Positions 54,775 through 63,847 of a DNA stretch of 64,000 nucleotides are shown here, in pieces. A model generated the notes under the pieces. That model saw only the letters and a program-made list of their open reading frames with translations, did no database searches and was not told the DNA's origin. Both the position numbers and the translations under genes were made by a program. This DNA comes from Pseudovibrio exalbescens (GTDB lineage Bacteria; Pseudomonadota; Alphaproteobacteria; Rhizobiales; Stappiaceae), in the NCBI RefSeq assembly GCF_028737195.1, contig NZ_JAQZAJ010000005.1, positions 124,001 through 188,000 on the forward strand, read 5' to 3'. Every line of letters starts with the position of its first letter. The stretch's first letter is position 1.

Positions 54775-55776
54775 CTAGAGCTCAGAGTAGTCCACGATCA
54801 GACGACCGCGCACTTTGCCCTTGAGGATGTCCGCTGCTTTTTCCGGCACCTCAGAAAGCTTGATCTTGGAAGACAACGCGTCCAGCTTGGACATTTCCAG
54901 ATCTTCCACAAGACGGCGGTATGCCTCTTGGCGGCGTTCAATTGGCGCCATGACTGAATCAACGCCCAACAATGACACACCGCGCAGAATGAACGGCATC
55001 ACCGTTGCGGGAAGATCCATCCCTTGAGCCAGACCACAGGCCGCAACTGCACCGCCATAGTTGGTGCGCGCCAGCAGATTGGCCAGCGTGTGACTGCCTG
55101 CAACGTCGATTGCAGCGGCCCAACTTTCCTTGCCAAACGGGCGGCCCGGCTCAGAAAGTTCAGCACGGTCCATAACTTCAGAGGCACCAAGCCCCTTTAG
55201 AAAATCAGCTTCTTCCGGACGACCGGTGGATGCGATTACCGTATAGCCAAGCTTGGCCAAGATGCTGACAGCCACAGAGCCCACGCCGCCTGCTGCCCCA
55301 GAAACGGCAACTGGTCCCATGTTCGGCTTGATGCCATAGTCCTCCAGAGCCATTACGCAGAGCATCGCCGTGTAGCCTGCAGTGCCAATTGCCGCGGCAC
55401 GTTCAGCAGAAAGACCTTCCGGACGCTTGATCAGCCACTCGCTTTTCAGACGGGCATACTTTGCATAGGCACCAGTGTGAACTTCACCAACGCCAAAGCC
55501 ATTCATGATGACCTGATCACCTTCCTTGAAGCGATCGCTCTCGCTGGTGACGACTTCGCCGATAACATCAATACCCGGGACCATTGGGAACTTGCGCAGC
55601 ACACCTGGATTACCGGCAAACGCCAAACCGTCCTTGTAGTTGACGGTAGAATTTACAACACGCACGACGGTGTCACCTGCGGACAGATCATCAATCGTGA
55701 TATCGCGCCATTCAGCAGCATTCGGCTTCTTGGCGTCTTCTTCCTTCGTGATCCAGAAGGCTTTGAATTGTTCCAT
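54775..55776 (-). CDS. acuI: AcuI/YhdH-family acryloyl-CoA reductase (NADPH)
   Basis: A 333-residue zinc-free medium-chain dehydrogenase/reductase. N-terminal FKAFWITKEED, VNYKDGLAF, the nucleotide motif SGAAGGVGSVAVSILAKLGY and AAIDVAGSHTL are family marks of AcuI/YhdH. AcuI reduces acryloyl-CoA to propionyl-CoA, protecting the cell from this toxic intermediate of 3-hydroxypropionate or DMSP metabolism. Substrate in this organism is inferred. GGAG lies ten bases before the ATG. Confidence 0.9.
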   Translation of the reverse strand: MEQFKAFWITKEEDAKKPNAAEWRDITIDDLSAGDTVVRVVNSTVNYKDGLAFAGNPGVLRKFPMVPGIDVIGEVVTSESDRFKEGDQVIMNGFGVGEVHTGAYAKYARLKSEWLIKRPEGLSAERAAAIGTAGYTAMLCVMALEDYGIKPNMGPVAVSGAAGGVGSVAVSILAKLGYTVIASTGRPEEADFLKGLGASEVMDRAELSEPGRPFGKESWAAAIDVAGSHTLANLLARTNYGGAVAACGLAQGMDLPATVMPFILRGVSLLGVDSVMAPIERRQEAYRRLVEDLEMSKLDALSSKIKLSEVPEKAADILKGKVRGRLIVDYSEL

Positions 55777-56157
55777 GTAATTTAAGCTCCAGCTTACGTT
55801 TTGTGGACGGGAGGCTCGCAGAGGTCATAGCTTGACGCAAGACCGTACACTTACCAGTGTTCAACAGTCCGCCATTCCCACGGAATTTTAGGGTAGCAGA
55901 ACAGCCGAAACAGCGCCGTCCCCTTCTCAAAAAACAATTCCAACACCGCCCGCTTCTCCATCGATTTGCCGCTGCCATGAGCCATTTAGGGCTCTAGGAA
56001 CAAGGGCGCAGGCACAATTAAAGAAAAAAGTTCCGACACAAACCCGCAGCATTGCCTCAGTATTTCAGCAACTTAGGAAAAATCGAGAGACAAATGGAAT
56101 TTTATTTCCATGCAGATGCAATATGAGGCTTGGCAAGTAGGAATACCTGCGTATATG

Positions 56158-56178
56158 TTATAGTCAAATTGAGCATAA
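56158..56178. promoter_or_regulatory. palindromic operator candidate 1 for NadQ
   Basis: Pattern TTAT-N2-TCAA-A-TTGA-N2-ATAA, symmetric except for the variable N2 positions. It shares the core TCAAATTGAGCATA with box 2, 56 bases downstream. Located 93 bases before nadA. Confidence 0.65.
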
Positions 56179-56213
56179 GGATGGCGGCCGGGCCGCATTT
56201 TTTAGTGACCACC

Positions 56214-56234
56214 TTATACTCAAATTGAGCATAT
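56214..56234. promoter_or_regulatory. palindromic operator candidate 2 for NadQ
   Basis: Pattern TTATACTCAA-A-TTGAGCATAT; perfect arms CTCAA and TTGAG. Same sequence class as box 1. It lies 36 bases before the nadA ATG, where a repressor would block transcription or promoter clearance. Confidence 0.65.
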
Positions 56235-56270
56235 GTCAGAGTTACCGGTTAGATCCCTAAGGAACAGCGT

Positions 56271-57356
56271 ATGACAATCTCTGCAAACGCGGCACGTATC
56301 GACGACCAGATGCAGGAACACAAGCTTACCGCGCTTGAGAAATTCGGCCCTGTGGCCCGCCCTTCCCTTGAGTACACCGCGGAAGTGGCACGTGAGACCG
56401 CGCCAATCTATGAGAAGGTCAAGGACTTCATTCCTGAGATCGAATGGGCGGCCCTTGCGCCACTGGTGCATGCCATCAACAAACTCAAGAAAGAGCGCAA
56501 CGCCGTCATTCTGGCGCACAATTACATGACGCCGGACATCTTCCACGGTGTTGCCGACATCGTTGGCGATAGCTTGCAGCTTGCCAAGGAAGCCGCCAAG
56601 ACCGAGGCTGAGGTGATTGTTCAGTGCGGTGTGCACTTCATGGCTGAGACCTCCAAGATCTTGAGCCCCGAAAAGACCGTACTCATCCCGGACATGGATG
56701 CCGGGTGCTCCCTGGCAGAATCCATTACCGGAGCAGACGTGCGCCGCCTTCGTGAGGCCAATCCGGGCGTGCCGATCATCACCTACGTGAACACCTCGGC
56801 AGACGTTAAAGCCGAATGCGACATCTGCTGCACCTCTTCCAATGCTGTGCAAGTGGTTGAAGCGATGGGTACCGACAAGGTGTTTCTGGTGCCTGATCAA
56901 TATTTGGCTGCCAACGTTGCTCGAAAGACCGATGTGGAAGTTCTGACATGGGCAGGCTCTTGTGAAGTTCATGAGCAGTTCACAGCTGAAGAACTGCGTG
57001 AATACCGCGAGATCGATCCAGACGTTAAGATCATTGCCCACCCAGAATGCCCACCAGAAGTGGTTGATGAGGCAGACTTTGCAGGATCCACCGCACACAT
57101 GATTGACTGGGTTAAGGATAACCGGCCGGAAAAGGTGATGATGATCACCGAGTGCTCCATGGCGGACAATGTGGCAAGCGCTACACCGGACGTGAAGTAT
57201 ATTCGGCCTTGTAACCTTTGTCCTCACATGAAGCGGATCACGCTCGCAAAGATCCTCGATACGCTGGTGGACATGAGTGGAGAGGTTGAGGTTGACGAAG
57301 AGATTGCGGCACGGGCGCGCGTATCCGTTGAACGCATGATCAATCTCAAGAACTAG
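56271..57356 (+). CDS. nadA: quinolinate synthase
   Basis: A 361-residue 4Fe-4S enzyme condensing iminoaspartate with dihydroxyacetone phosphate to quinolinate. The three cluster cysteines are visible in [17 protein letters not shown] and PCNLCPHMK, along with DMDAGCSLA and [15 protein letters not shown] precedes the ATG. First gene of nadABC, behind two candidate NadQ boxes. Confidence 0.97.
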   Translation: MTISANAARIDDQMQEHKLTALEKFGPVARPSLEYTAEVARETAPIYEKVKDFIPEIEWAALAPLVHAINKLKKERNAVILAHNYMTPDIFHGVADIVGDSLQLAKEAAKTEAEVIVQCGVHFMAETSKILSPEKTVLIPDMDAGCSLAESITGADVRRLREANPGVPIITYVNTSADVKAECDICCTSSNAVQVVEAMGTDKVFLVPDQYLAANVARKTDVEVLTWAGSCEVHEQFTAEELREYREIDPDVKIIAHPECPPEVVDEADFAGSTAHMIDWVKDNRPEKVMMITECSMADNVASATPDVKYIRPCNLCPHMKRITLAKILDTLVDMSGEVEVDEEIAARARVSVERMINLKN

Positions 57357-57377
57357 ATTCCTCTGGTATAAAGTGCT

Positions 57378-57405
57378 AAGCCGCCGGTCATAAAACTGGC
57401 GGCTT
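57378..57405 (+). terminator. hairpin between nadA and nadB
   Basis: AAGCCGCC, then GGCGGCTT with ten intervening bases; 8-bp GC stem and no following T run. It may stabilise the nadA message or reduce read-through into nadB. Confidence 0.45.
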
Positions 57406-57464
57406 CATCCGTTCCGGGTAGCCGTCCACGCCTGACCCCACTTTAACTCGACAGTTGAACAGCT

Positions 57465-59102
57465 ATGACACAGATTGCCTCCTTTCTCGCGCCAAACCTA
57501 TCGTTGAACGGCGTTGACGATGTTGTGATTCTGGGAGGCGGCCTTGCGGGGCTGTTTTGCGCGTTGAAATTGGCGCCGCGGCCGGTCACCATTGTGACAA
57601 ATGCGCCCATTGGGGGCGGTGCCTCGTCAGCTTGGGCTCAAGGGGGGATTGCCGCAGCTGTTGCTGAAGGCGACACCGCCGAAGAGCACGCCCGCGACAC
57701 CATTGCGGCAGGCGATGGCATTTGTGAGCACTCCATTGTTCACGGCATGACCGCTGAAGCAGCGGACCGCATTCACGACCTGCTCTCCTATGGCGTGCCT
57801 TTCGACAAGGATCTGGCTGGCAAGCTGGAACTCTCTCGCGAGGCCGCGCATACAGCAAACCGCGTGGTGCGCGTTCGCGGCGACATGGCAGGCAAATCCA
57901 TCATGGAATCCCTGCTGGCGGCCGCACGAAATACGCCGTCCATTCGAGTGATTGAAGGCTACATCGGCAGTGAACTCCTCACGGAAGGCCGTTATGTGGT
58001 GGGCATTACCGCCCGTCGTCGCGGTGGCACGCAGCGGATCACCATTCCCGCTCGCGCTGTGGTTCTGGCGTCCGGGGGCATCGGTCACCTTTTTGACGTA
58101 ACCACTAACCCGCGCGAGGCAAATGGCCACGGCCTTGCAATGGCGGCTCTTTCCGGCGCGTATGTGGCCGATGCGGAGTTTGTACAATTCCACCCAACCG
58201 CGCTCAACGTTGATCTGGACCCTGCGCCGCTTGCCAGCGAAGCCTTGCGCGGTGAAGGCGCGCGCTTGATCAACGCGGATGGCACACGCATCATGGAGGG
58301 CGTCCATCCGGATATGGAGCTTGCACCACGAGATGTGGTGGCTCGTGCCATCCACCGGGAGCTGATGAAGGGTGGCAAGGCTTTCATGGACTGCCGCGAA
58401 GCCATCGGCGCTTCCTTCCCCGAGCACTTCCCTACCGTTTATGAGGCATGCAAGTCTGCTGGCCTCGACCCTGTCACACAGCCGATCCCGGTTTGCCCGG
58501 CAGCTCATTATCACATGGGCGGCGTCATGGCGGATGCCTCAGGCCGCACTTCCGTTGATGGTCTGTGGGCCGCAGGTGAAGTGGCTGGAACGGGTGCGCA
58601 TGGCGCAAACCGGCTCGCCTCCAACTCCCTGCTGGAAGCTGTTGTGTTTGCAGCACGCATTGCTGAGGACATTCAAGGATTGATGCCGCATCCGCGTGTG
58701 CGCCATTGGGCTGAGATTGATGACCGCGAGGATCAGGCTTCCAAGCGTAACCCGCAGGAACGCGCTGTAGTCGCTCTTGTGCGCCGCGTAATGGCTCAGC
58801 ATGTGGGCGTTGAACGAAATGCAGAAGGTCTGCAGACGGCGCTTGCGTTGATCAGCAAGGCAGAAGAGCGCTGCCACCGCAGTTCCATCCGCAACATGGT
58901 GGTTGCCGCAAAGATTATCGCCGGCTCCGCTCTCATGCGTGAAGAAAGTCGCGGCGGTCACTACCGTTCTGACTTCCCTGAGAAATCCGCGCAGTGGGCG
59001 CACCGCTCCTACGTCAAATACAGCCAAATTCAAGCCTTGGCCGCTGATGCGCTGGAAAGCGACGTGGGCCGCGCTGCTGTCAAAGAGGAACACACCCTAT
59101 GA
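57465..59102 (+). CDS. nadB: L-aspartate oxidase
   Basis: A 545-residue flavoprotein converting L-Asp to iminoaspartate, the first step in de novo NAD synthesis. FAD-binding VVILGGGLAGLFCALKL, GGASSAWAQGGIAAAV, SGGIGHLFDVTTNP and AHYHMGGVMADASGRTSVDGLWAAGEVAGTGAHGANRLASNSLLE match the succinate-dehydrogenase-related NadB family. Normal length. Starts 108 bases after nadA and overlaps nadC by four. Confidence 0.96.
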   Translation: MTQIASFLAPNLSLNGVDDVVILGGGLAGLFCALKLAPRPVTIVTNAPIGGGASSAWAQGGIAAAVAEGDTAEEHARDTIAAGDGICEHSIVHGMTAEAADRIHDLLSYGVPFDKDLAGKLELSREAAHTANRVVRVRGDMAGKSIMESLLAAARNTPSIRVIEGYIGSELLTEGRYVVGITARRRGGTQRITIPARAVVLASGGIGHLFDVTTNPREANGHGLAMAALSGAYVADAEFVQFHPTALNVDLDPAPLASEALRGEGARLINADGTRIMEGVHPDMELAPRDVVARAIHRELMKGGKAFMDCREAIGASFPEHFPTVYEACKSAGLDPVTQPIPVCPAAHYHMGGVMADASGRTSVDGLWAAGEVAGTGAHGANRLASNSLLEAVVFAARIAEDIQGLMPHPRVRHWAEIDDREDQASKRNPQERAVVALVRRVMAQHVGVERNAEGLQTALALISKAEERCHRSSIRNMVVAAKIIAGSALMREESRGGHYRSDFPEKSAQWAHRSYVKYSQIQALAADALESDVGRAAVKEEHTL

Positions 59103-59959
59103 CTTCGCCCTTGCCAGAGCTTCCACGCCTTCTCGTTGATGAGGCAGTCAAAGCGGCCCTTCTTGAAGACTTTGGCCGCGCAGGCGACATCACCAGCCAG
59201 GCCACAATTCCAGAAGATGCTTGGGCCAAGGCGTCACTCGTGTCACGCCAACACGGCGTTCTGGCAGGCATTGATCTAATGATCAGTGCGTTCTGCCAGA
59301 GTGATCCAGAGTTCCTGCTGGAGATCCATGAAGATGATGGCAACCATATCGAACCCGGCAGCGTTGTCGCGACAATTGAGGGCCCTGCCCGTGCCTTGCT
59401 TTCCGCCGAGCGTGTGGCATTGAACTTTTTGGGTCATCTTTCCGGCATTGCAACCGCAACCAATCTGTTTGCGCGCAAGATCGAGCATACCAAGTGCAAG
59501 ATCGTGTGTACCCGAAAGACAACGCCAGGATTGCGGGCTTTCGAAAAGTATGCGGTGCGGTGCGGTGGGGGGGCCAACCACCGCTTCGGACTGGATGACG
59601 CCATTTTGATCAAGGACAACCACATCGCTGTTGCAGGTGATGTCGTAACCGCGATTTCCCGTGCCCGTGATTTCGCCGGTCACCTTGTTCGCATTGAGGT
59701 AGAAGTGGATACGCTCGATCAGATGCGTGATGCACTCACTGCAAAGCCTGACGTGATCATGCTGGACAACATGGGGCCAGAGCTGCTTGCTGAGGCGGTT
59801 GAGATCAACCAAGGTCAAGCCATTCTGGAGGCTTCCGGCGGCATCAATCTGGACAGTGTTCAAGCGATTGCAGAAAGCGGCGTTGACCTGGTCTCGACTG
59901 GCTGGATCACCCACTCTGCCCCTGTTCTTGATCTCGGCCTCGACATCAAGATCGGGTAG
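59099..59959 (+). CDS. nadC: nicotinate-nucleotide pyrophosphorylase (carboxylating)
   Basis: A 286-residue enzyme that joins quinolinate and PRPP to give nicotinate mononucleotide. Signatures ILETRKTTPGLR-like CTRKTTPGLRAFEKYAVRCGGGANHRFGLDDAILIKDNH and EVEVDTLDQ, with the LEASGGINLDSVQAIAESGVDLVSTG barrel end. It overlaps nadB by four bases (ATGA), so they are translationally coupled. Confidence 0.97.
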   Translation: MTSPLPELPRLLVDEAVKAALLEDFGRAGDITSQATIPEDAWAKASLVSRQHGVLAGIDLMISAFCQSDPEFLLEIHEDDGNHIEPGSVVATIEGPARALLSAERVALNFLGHLSGIATATNLFARKIEHTKCKIVCTRKTTPGLRAFEKYAVRCGGGANHRFGLDDAILIKDNHIAVAGDVVTAISRARDFAGHLVRIEVEVDTLDQMRDALTAKPDVIMLDNMGPELLAEAVEINQGQAILEASGGINLDSVQAIAESGVDLVSTGWITHSAPVLDLGLDIKIG

Positions 59960-59982
59960 AGCAACAGATCCACAAAACTTCC

Positions 59983-60011
59983 CCAGAGGCTGATCAAGTT
60001 AAAGCCTCTGG
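59983..60011 (+). terminator. hairpin after nadC
   Basis: CCAGAGGCT, loop of 11, AGCCTCTGG, a perfect 9-bp stem followed by TCGGATAAATT, without a clear T run. Weak terminator or transcript end structure. Confidence 0.5.
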
Positions 60012-60107
60012 TCGGATAAATTGCCGCTACGCAACATATCTATATTCCCCTCATATCGACTTTAGTATAAACCGCAGTTAACTCTGAAGTCATATGGGGC
60101 ATAACTC

Positions 60108-60365
60108 ATGCGCAGCATTCAACAAGCGCCGGACACTCTCACTGTGCAATCCTTGCAATCACTTGGCCGCAGCATTCGGCAGATCCGCAAGGCGCAACAT
60201 CTCACCCTGGAAGATCTGGCGGAGCAGATGGGGACTTACCCCTTGCTGTTGAGCCGTCTTGAGGCCGGGGATGCGCGGGTTCCTGTAGGAACCTTGATTA
60301 CTGCGCTGCAATATCTGGGCATCAGCAATCTTCTCGCTGAGGAAGATACTGCGAACTGCGCCTGA
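60108..60365 (+). CDS. small XRE-family regulator, copy 1
   Basis: An 85-residue single helix-turn-helix protein. HTH_3/XRE core at about 24-70: IRQIRKAQHLTLEDLAEQMGTYPLLLSRLEAGDARVPVGTLITALQYLGI. Highly similar to copy 2 at 60500..60757 with the same length and same start context ATAACTCATGCGC. No toxin or kinase partner (such as HipA) lies nearby. The role could be autoregulation or control of nadABC upstream, but there is no direct evidence. Confidence 0.8.
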   Translation: MRSIQQAPDTLTVQSLQSLGRSIRQIRKAQHLTLEDLAEQMGTYPLLLSRLEAGDARVPVGTLITALQYLGISNLLAEEDTANCA

Positions 60366-60499
60366 GGTATTGTGCGCACCGCATTCTGAAAAGCCACTTC
60401 TGACTGCGCGGTAAGGCGCAGCGAAGCTTCACCGGATTTTCCGGAATCTCAGCTTGCTTTATGCAGTCACGAGCACGCAGACATCAGGGAGGATAACTC

Positions 60500-60757
60500 A
60501 TGCGCGCCATCAATCATCTACCGTGCATCCTTACGGTGCAAACACTCAAGACGCTTGGTCAGGGCATCAGGGAAATTCGTGAGGAAGCGGGCCTTTCTCT
60601 CGATGCTTTTGCCAAGCAACTCATGGTGCCCCCTGCGCTGGTGAAACGCCTTGAAGCAGGTGATGCCAATGTGCCAGTGGGAACGCTGGCCTCTGCTTTG
60701 CAGGCACTTGGCGTGGAGATCTCGCTTTCGGCCAAAGCAGATGCGGGTGCTGCCTGA
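60500..60757 (+). CDS. small XRE-family regulator, copy 2
   Basis: An 85-residue paralogue of the gene at 60108 (HTH core IREIREEAGLSLDAFAKQL, RLEAGDANVPVGTL). GGAGG precedes ATG 60500. The region between the copies contains a CCGGA-TTT-TCCGG hairpin and a CTGCGC-GGTAAGG-GCGCAG-type repeat. Tandem duplication with divergence suggests separate DNA targets or a heterodimer. Confidence 0.8.
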   Translation: MRAINHLPCILTVQTLKTLGQGIREIREEAGLSLDAFAKQLMVPPALVKRLEAGDANVPVGTLASALQALGVEISLSAKADAGAA

Positions 60758-60787
60758 TCACAGCGGATCACTTCATCGCTGCCAACG

Positions 60788-60820
60788 AAAAAGCCCCCGC
60801 TCCAAGCGAGGGCTTTTCTT
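60788..60820. terminator. bidirectional terminator between XRE pair and ETF-QO gene
   Basis: AAAGCCCCCGCT, loop CCA, AGCGAGGGCTTTT; convergent genes on both sides. One mismatch in the stem. Confidence 0.8.
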
Positions 60821-60848
60821 GTTTGATCAAAGGCCAATGCCCGCCTGA

Positions 60849-62522
60849 TCACATGTTCGGATAGTTCGGCCCGCCGGTTCCCTCTGGAACTGTCCAGGTG
60901 ATGTTGCCATTCGGATCCTTGATGTCACAGGTCTTGCAATGAACGCAGTTCTGAGCGTTGATCTGGAAGCGCGGCGCGTCTTCACCCTCTTCAACCCATT
61001 CGTAAACACCTGCCGGGCAATACCGGTTTGACGGACCTGCATACACATCATGCTCAGAGAGCTTCTGCAGGGCTTCATCCCGCAGTTTCAGATGGATCGG
61101 CTGGTCCTCCTCGTGGTTCGTGTTCGACAAGAACACAGAGGACAACTTGTCAAAGCTGATCTTTCCGTCGGGCTTTGGATACTCGATTTTCTTGCAATCC
61201 TTGGCAGGTTTCAGGCTCTGCGCATCTGTCTTGCCATGGGACATGGTGCCGAACAAGGAGAACCCCATCAGCTCGTTGGTCCACATGTCGAGACCGGAAA
61301 GCGCCATGCCGAACACTGTTCCGAACCGGGACAGGAGCGGCTTCACGTTGCGAACCTTCTTGAGGTCCTGACCGATTTCGCTCTCGCGCCAAGCGGTATC
61401 GAACGAGGTAAGCTCCTCTTGCGCTTCACCCTTATTCACGGAGGCAAAAACAGTTTCCCCCGCCAAAATGCCGGAGAGCATGGCGTTGTGAGAGCCCTTG
61501 ATGCGGGGAACATTTACGAAGCCTGCGGAGCAGCCAATGAGAAGGCCGCCCGGGAAAGAAAGCTTCGGCACGGACTGATATCCCCCTTCGGAGATGGCGC
61601 GCGCACCGTAGGAAATGCGCTTCCCGCCTTCGAAAACATCGCGAATGGCCGGGTGGGTCTTGAAGCGCTGGAACTCCTCAAACGGGGACATGTAGGGATT
61701 CTGGTAGTTCAGGTGCACCACGAATCCCACGGCGACCTGATTGTCTTCCAGATGATAAAGGAACGAGCCGCCCCCGGTCTTGTTGTCCAGCGGCCAGCCC
61801 AAGCTGTGCTGCACAAGACCCTGGTTGTGCTTCTTCGGATCGATCTCCCAAAGTTCCTTGATACCGATGCCAAACTTCGGATGGTCGCTGTCGCGGTCCA
61901 GATCAAACTTCTCGATGAGCTGCTTGGCAAGAGAACCGCGAACCCCTTCACCAATGAGCACATACTTGCCGAGAAGCGCCATTCCGCGCATGTATGCGTC
62001 CTTGGAGGTGCCATCGCGCGCAACACCCATGTCGCCAGTCGCGACACCGATGACCTTGCCTTCTTCGTTGTAGAGCACCTCTGCAGCGGCAAAACCCGGA
62101 TAGATTTCGACGCCCATTGCCTCGGCCTTCTCGGCGAGCCAGCGGCATACGTTTCCAAGGGACACGATGTAGTTGCCGTGGTTGTTCATGAGCTTAGGCA
62201 TCAGGAAGTTCGGAATGCGAACGCTGCCTGCAGGCCCCAAAGCAAGGAAGTGGTCAGCCTTCACTTCCGTTTTGATGGGCGCACTATCATCTTTGCGCCA
62301 ATCGGGGAGAAGTTTATCGAGGCCAATCGGGTCAATAACCGCGCCGGAGAGAATGTGCGCGCCAACTTCGGAGCCCTTCTCCAGAACGACAACGCTGATA
62401 TCCTCGCCCTTTTCCTGAGCAAGCTGCTTAATCCGGATCGCGGCAGAAAGGCCAGCAGGGCCTGCGCCAACGATCACAACATCAAATTCCATCGATTCGC
62501 GTTCTGGCAGTGCGTCCGCCAT
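60849..62522 (-). CDS. electron-transfer flavoprotein:ubiquinone oxidoreductase
   Basis: A 557-residue inner-membrane flavo-iron-sulfur protein that passes electrons from ETF to ubiquinone. FAD site VVIVGAGPAGLSAAIRI; ubiquinone region LPDWRKDDSAPIKTEVKAD; the 4Fe-4S ligands CPAGVYEW, CVHCKTCDIKDP at the C-terminus, ending with the WTVPEGTGGPNYPNM motif. Start ATG 62522 follows GGGAG; the frame to 62546 is not needed. It matches the acyl-CoA dehydrogenase at 21427 functionally. Confidence 0.96.
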   Translation of the reverse strand: MADALPERESMEFDVVIVGAGPAGLSAAIRIKQLAQEKGEDISVVVLEKGSEVGAHILSGAVIDPIGLDKLLPDWRKDDSAPIKTEVKADHFLALGPAGSVRIPNFLMPKLMNNHGNYIVSLGNVCRWLAEKAEAMGVEIYPGFAAAEVLYNEEGKVIGVATGDMGVARDGTSKDAYMRGMALLGKYVLIGEGVRGSLAKQLIEKFDLDRDSDHPKFGIGIKELWEIDPKKHNQGLVQHSLGWPLDNKTGGGSFLYHLEDNQVAVGFVVHLNYQNPYMSPFEEFQRFKTHPAIRDVFEGGKRISYGARAISEGGYQSVPKLSFPGGLLIGCSAGFVNVPRIKGSHNAMLSGILAGETVFASVNKGEAQEELTSFDTAWRESEIGQDLKKVRNVKPLLSRFGTVFGMALSGLDMWTNELMGFSLFGTMSHGKTDAQSLKPAKDCKKIEYPKPDGKISFDKLSSVFLSNTNHEEDQPIHLKLRDEALQKLSEHDVYAGPSNRYCPAGVYEWVEEGEDAPRFQINAQNCVHCKTCDIKDPNGNITWTVPEGTGGPNYPNM

Positions 62523-62899
62523 TATCAACTCCCTCTGGGCCGCCAAATGCCCTTAGTTTCGACTGCTATAGTTCCTGCAAATTTTTGTGCAGTGCGCCCG
62601 AACTATATGTTTTTTCGATCTGTTCATTTCGGTGTAATTGAGAAAAAAACTCACCGCAATGCGTTTTAAGGAGCAATCTGGAGCGGTTTTCTGCAAGAAA
62701 ACCCATTCTACCAAACGTTGAGCGGGTGGTTTCTCCCCATTGTAAACAGGCGCTTTTTCGGAATTCGCTGAACCATGCTCATTTAAATGGCCTGGATTTG
62801 CCAAATGCCCAGCTTAGCTAATAGTTTGACATTTACGCGCCCCTCGCCCATGGAGAGACGGCGTTTGACCAGACTTATTCCCGGCGACTTCAGGAGACC
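62523..62899. other. divergent intergenic region between ETF-QO and UDG genes
   Basis: About 375 bases. TTGACA at 62826-62831 is a candidate -35 for the UDG gene, without an obvious -10 at 17 bases. CAGGAGA precedes the UDG start. Nothing else recognised; minus-strand frames here look like chance. Confidence 0.4.
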
Positions 62900-63847
62900 A
62901 TGAGCGAGTTATCCCCCACCGATCCTGCAATGCTTGAGGCCTATCTGGAGTTCCTGATAGCCGCTGGCGTGGATTGCCCACTGGATGACGAACCTGTTGA
63001 TCGCTATGCCCAATCGGCACAGCAGCTGAGCCAGCGCGCAGCAAGCACCCGAGAGCCGCACCCGAGCACACCGGGCAACCAGCAGCCTTCCGGGCGCATT
63101 TATGCCCCCGTTCAGCAGGCGCGGGAGGCAGCCGCCAATCAAGATATGCGCGCGGCGGCCAAGGCCATTCTCGACCGGACCAAGCGCAGCTCCGATGCCC
63201 CCGCAAGTGGCCCGAATGCTCAAGTTTCTGCAGTTATTCCAGATCACAAGGTGGTCAGCTCGGCGCGAGAAGCTGCTGCGAGCGCCAAAACGCTGGATGA
63301 ACTCAAAGATATCCTCGCGCGCTTTGACGGCTGCAACCTGAAACAGACCGCCAAGAACCTCGTTTTTTCTGACGGTAATCCTCATGCGCGGATCATGATG
63401 ATCGGTGAGGCTCCCGGCCGGGATGAGGACCTTCAGGGCGTGCCTTTTGTTGGACGCTCCGGACAGTTGCTGGACCGTATCATGGCGGCTGCTGGCCTGG
63501 ACCGTTCGCAGGTTTACGTTGGCAACGTGGTGCCGTGGCGACCACCAGGGAACCGCACGCCAACGCCGCAGGAAACAGAGATCTGCCGGCCCTTCATTCA
63601 AAGGCAAATTGAGCTTGTAAATCCGAGCATTGTGGTTTTCCTCGGTGCCGCTTCCGCTCAGAGCCTTGCGGGGGCACGAGACGGCATTCGCAAACTGCGC
63701 GGCCGCTGGATGACCTATGATCAGGGCGGCATCGAGCGGCAGGCCATTGCGACCTTCCATCCGGCATATCTGTTGCGAAACCCGATCGAAAAACGGTTTG
63801 TCTGGCGGGACATGCTGGCGATCAAGAGCGCGTTCACACAGCTTTAG
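62900..63847 (+). CDS. family-4-like uracil-DNA glycosylase, apparently without Fe-S cluster
   Basis: A 315-residue protein. The C-terminal 175 residues have the UDG family 4 motifs: GEAPGRDED (169-177), PFVGRSGQLLDR, NVVPWRPPGNRTPTP and the HPAYLLR motif. The N-terminal 140 residues are a low-complexity, Ala/Gln-rich extension. In iron-sulfur family 4 enzymes four cysteines bind a cluster; here two sites are Phe142 and Trp213, and only Cys145 and Cys229 remain. It removes uracil from DNA. CAGGAGA precedes the ATG. Confidence 0.85.
   Translation: MSELSPTDPAMLEAYLEFLIAAGVDCPLDDEPVDRYAQSAQQLSQRAASTREPHPSTPGNQQPSGRIYAPVQQAREAAANQDMRAAAKAILDRTKRSSDAPASGPNAQVSAVIPDHKVVSSAREAAASAKTLDELKDILARFDGCNLKQTAKNLVFSDGNPHARIMMIGEAPGRDEDLQGVPFVGRSGQLLDRIMAAAGLDRSQVYVGNVVPWRPPGNRTPTPQETEICRPFIQRQIELVNPSIVVFLGAASAQSLAGARDGIRKLRGRWMTYDQGGIERQAIATFHPAYLLRNPIEKRFVWRDMLAIKSAFTQL

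Larger units (their letters stand above)
55777..56270. other. intergenic region before nadABC
   Basis: About 490 bases without a supported gene. It holds the two palindromic boxes at 56158 and 56214, a third smaller inverted repeat ATGGAA-N6-TTCCAT at 56094-56111, and GCGGCC-G-GGCCGC followed by ATTTTTT (56185-56203) between the boxes, which could act as a short hairpin. It is AT-rich and probably contains the nadA promoter. Confidence 0.5.

Noticed and set aside
61050-62669. Long plus-strand frame (539 codons) opposite the ETF-QO gene
   Set aside because: It mirrors a complete, motif-bearing gene on the other strand and has no recognisable domain.
62553-62804. Minus-strand 83-codon frame upstream of ETF-QO
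   Set aside because: No ribosome site and no family features; it lies in the promoter region of both neighbours.
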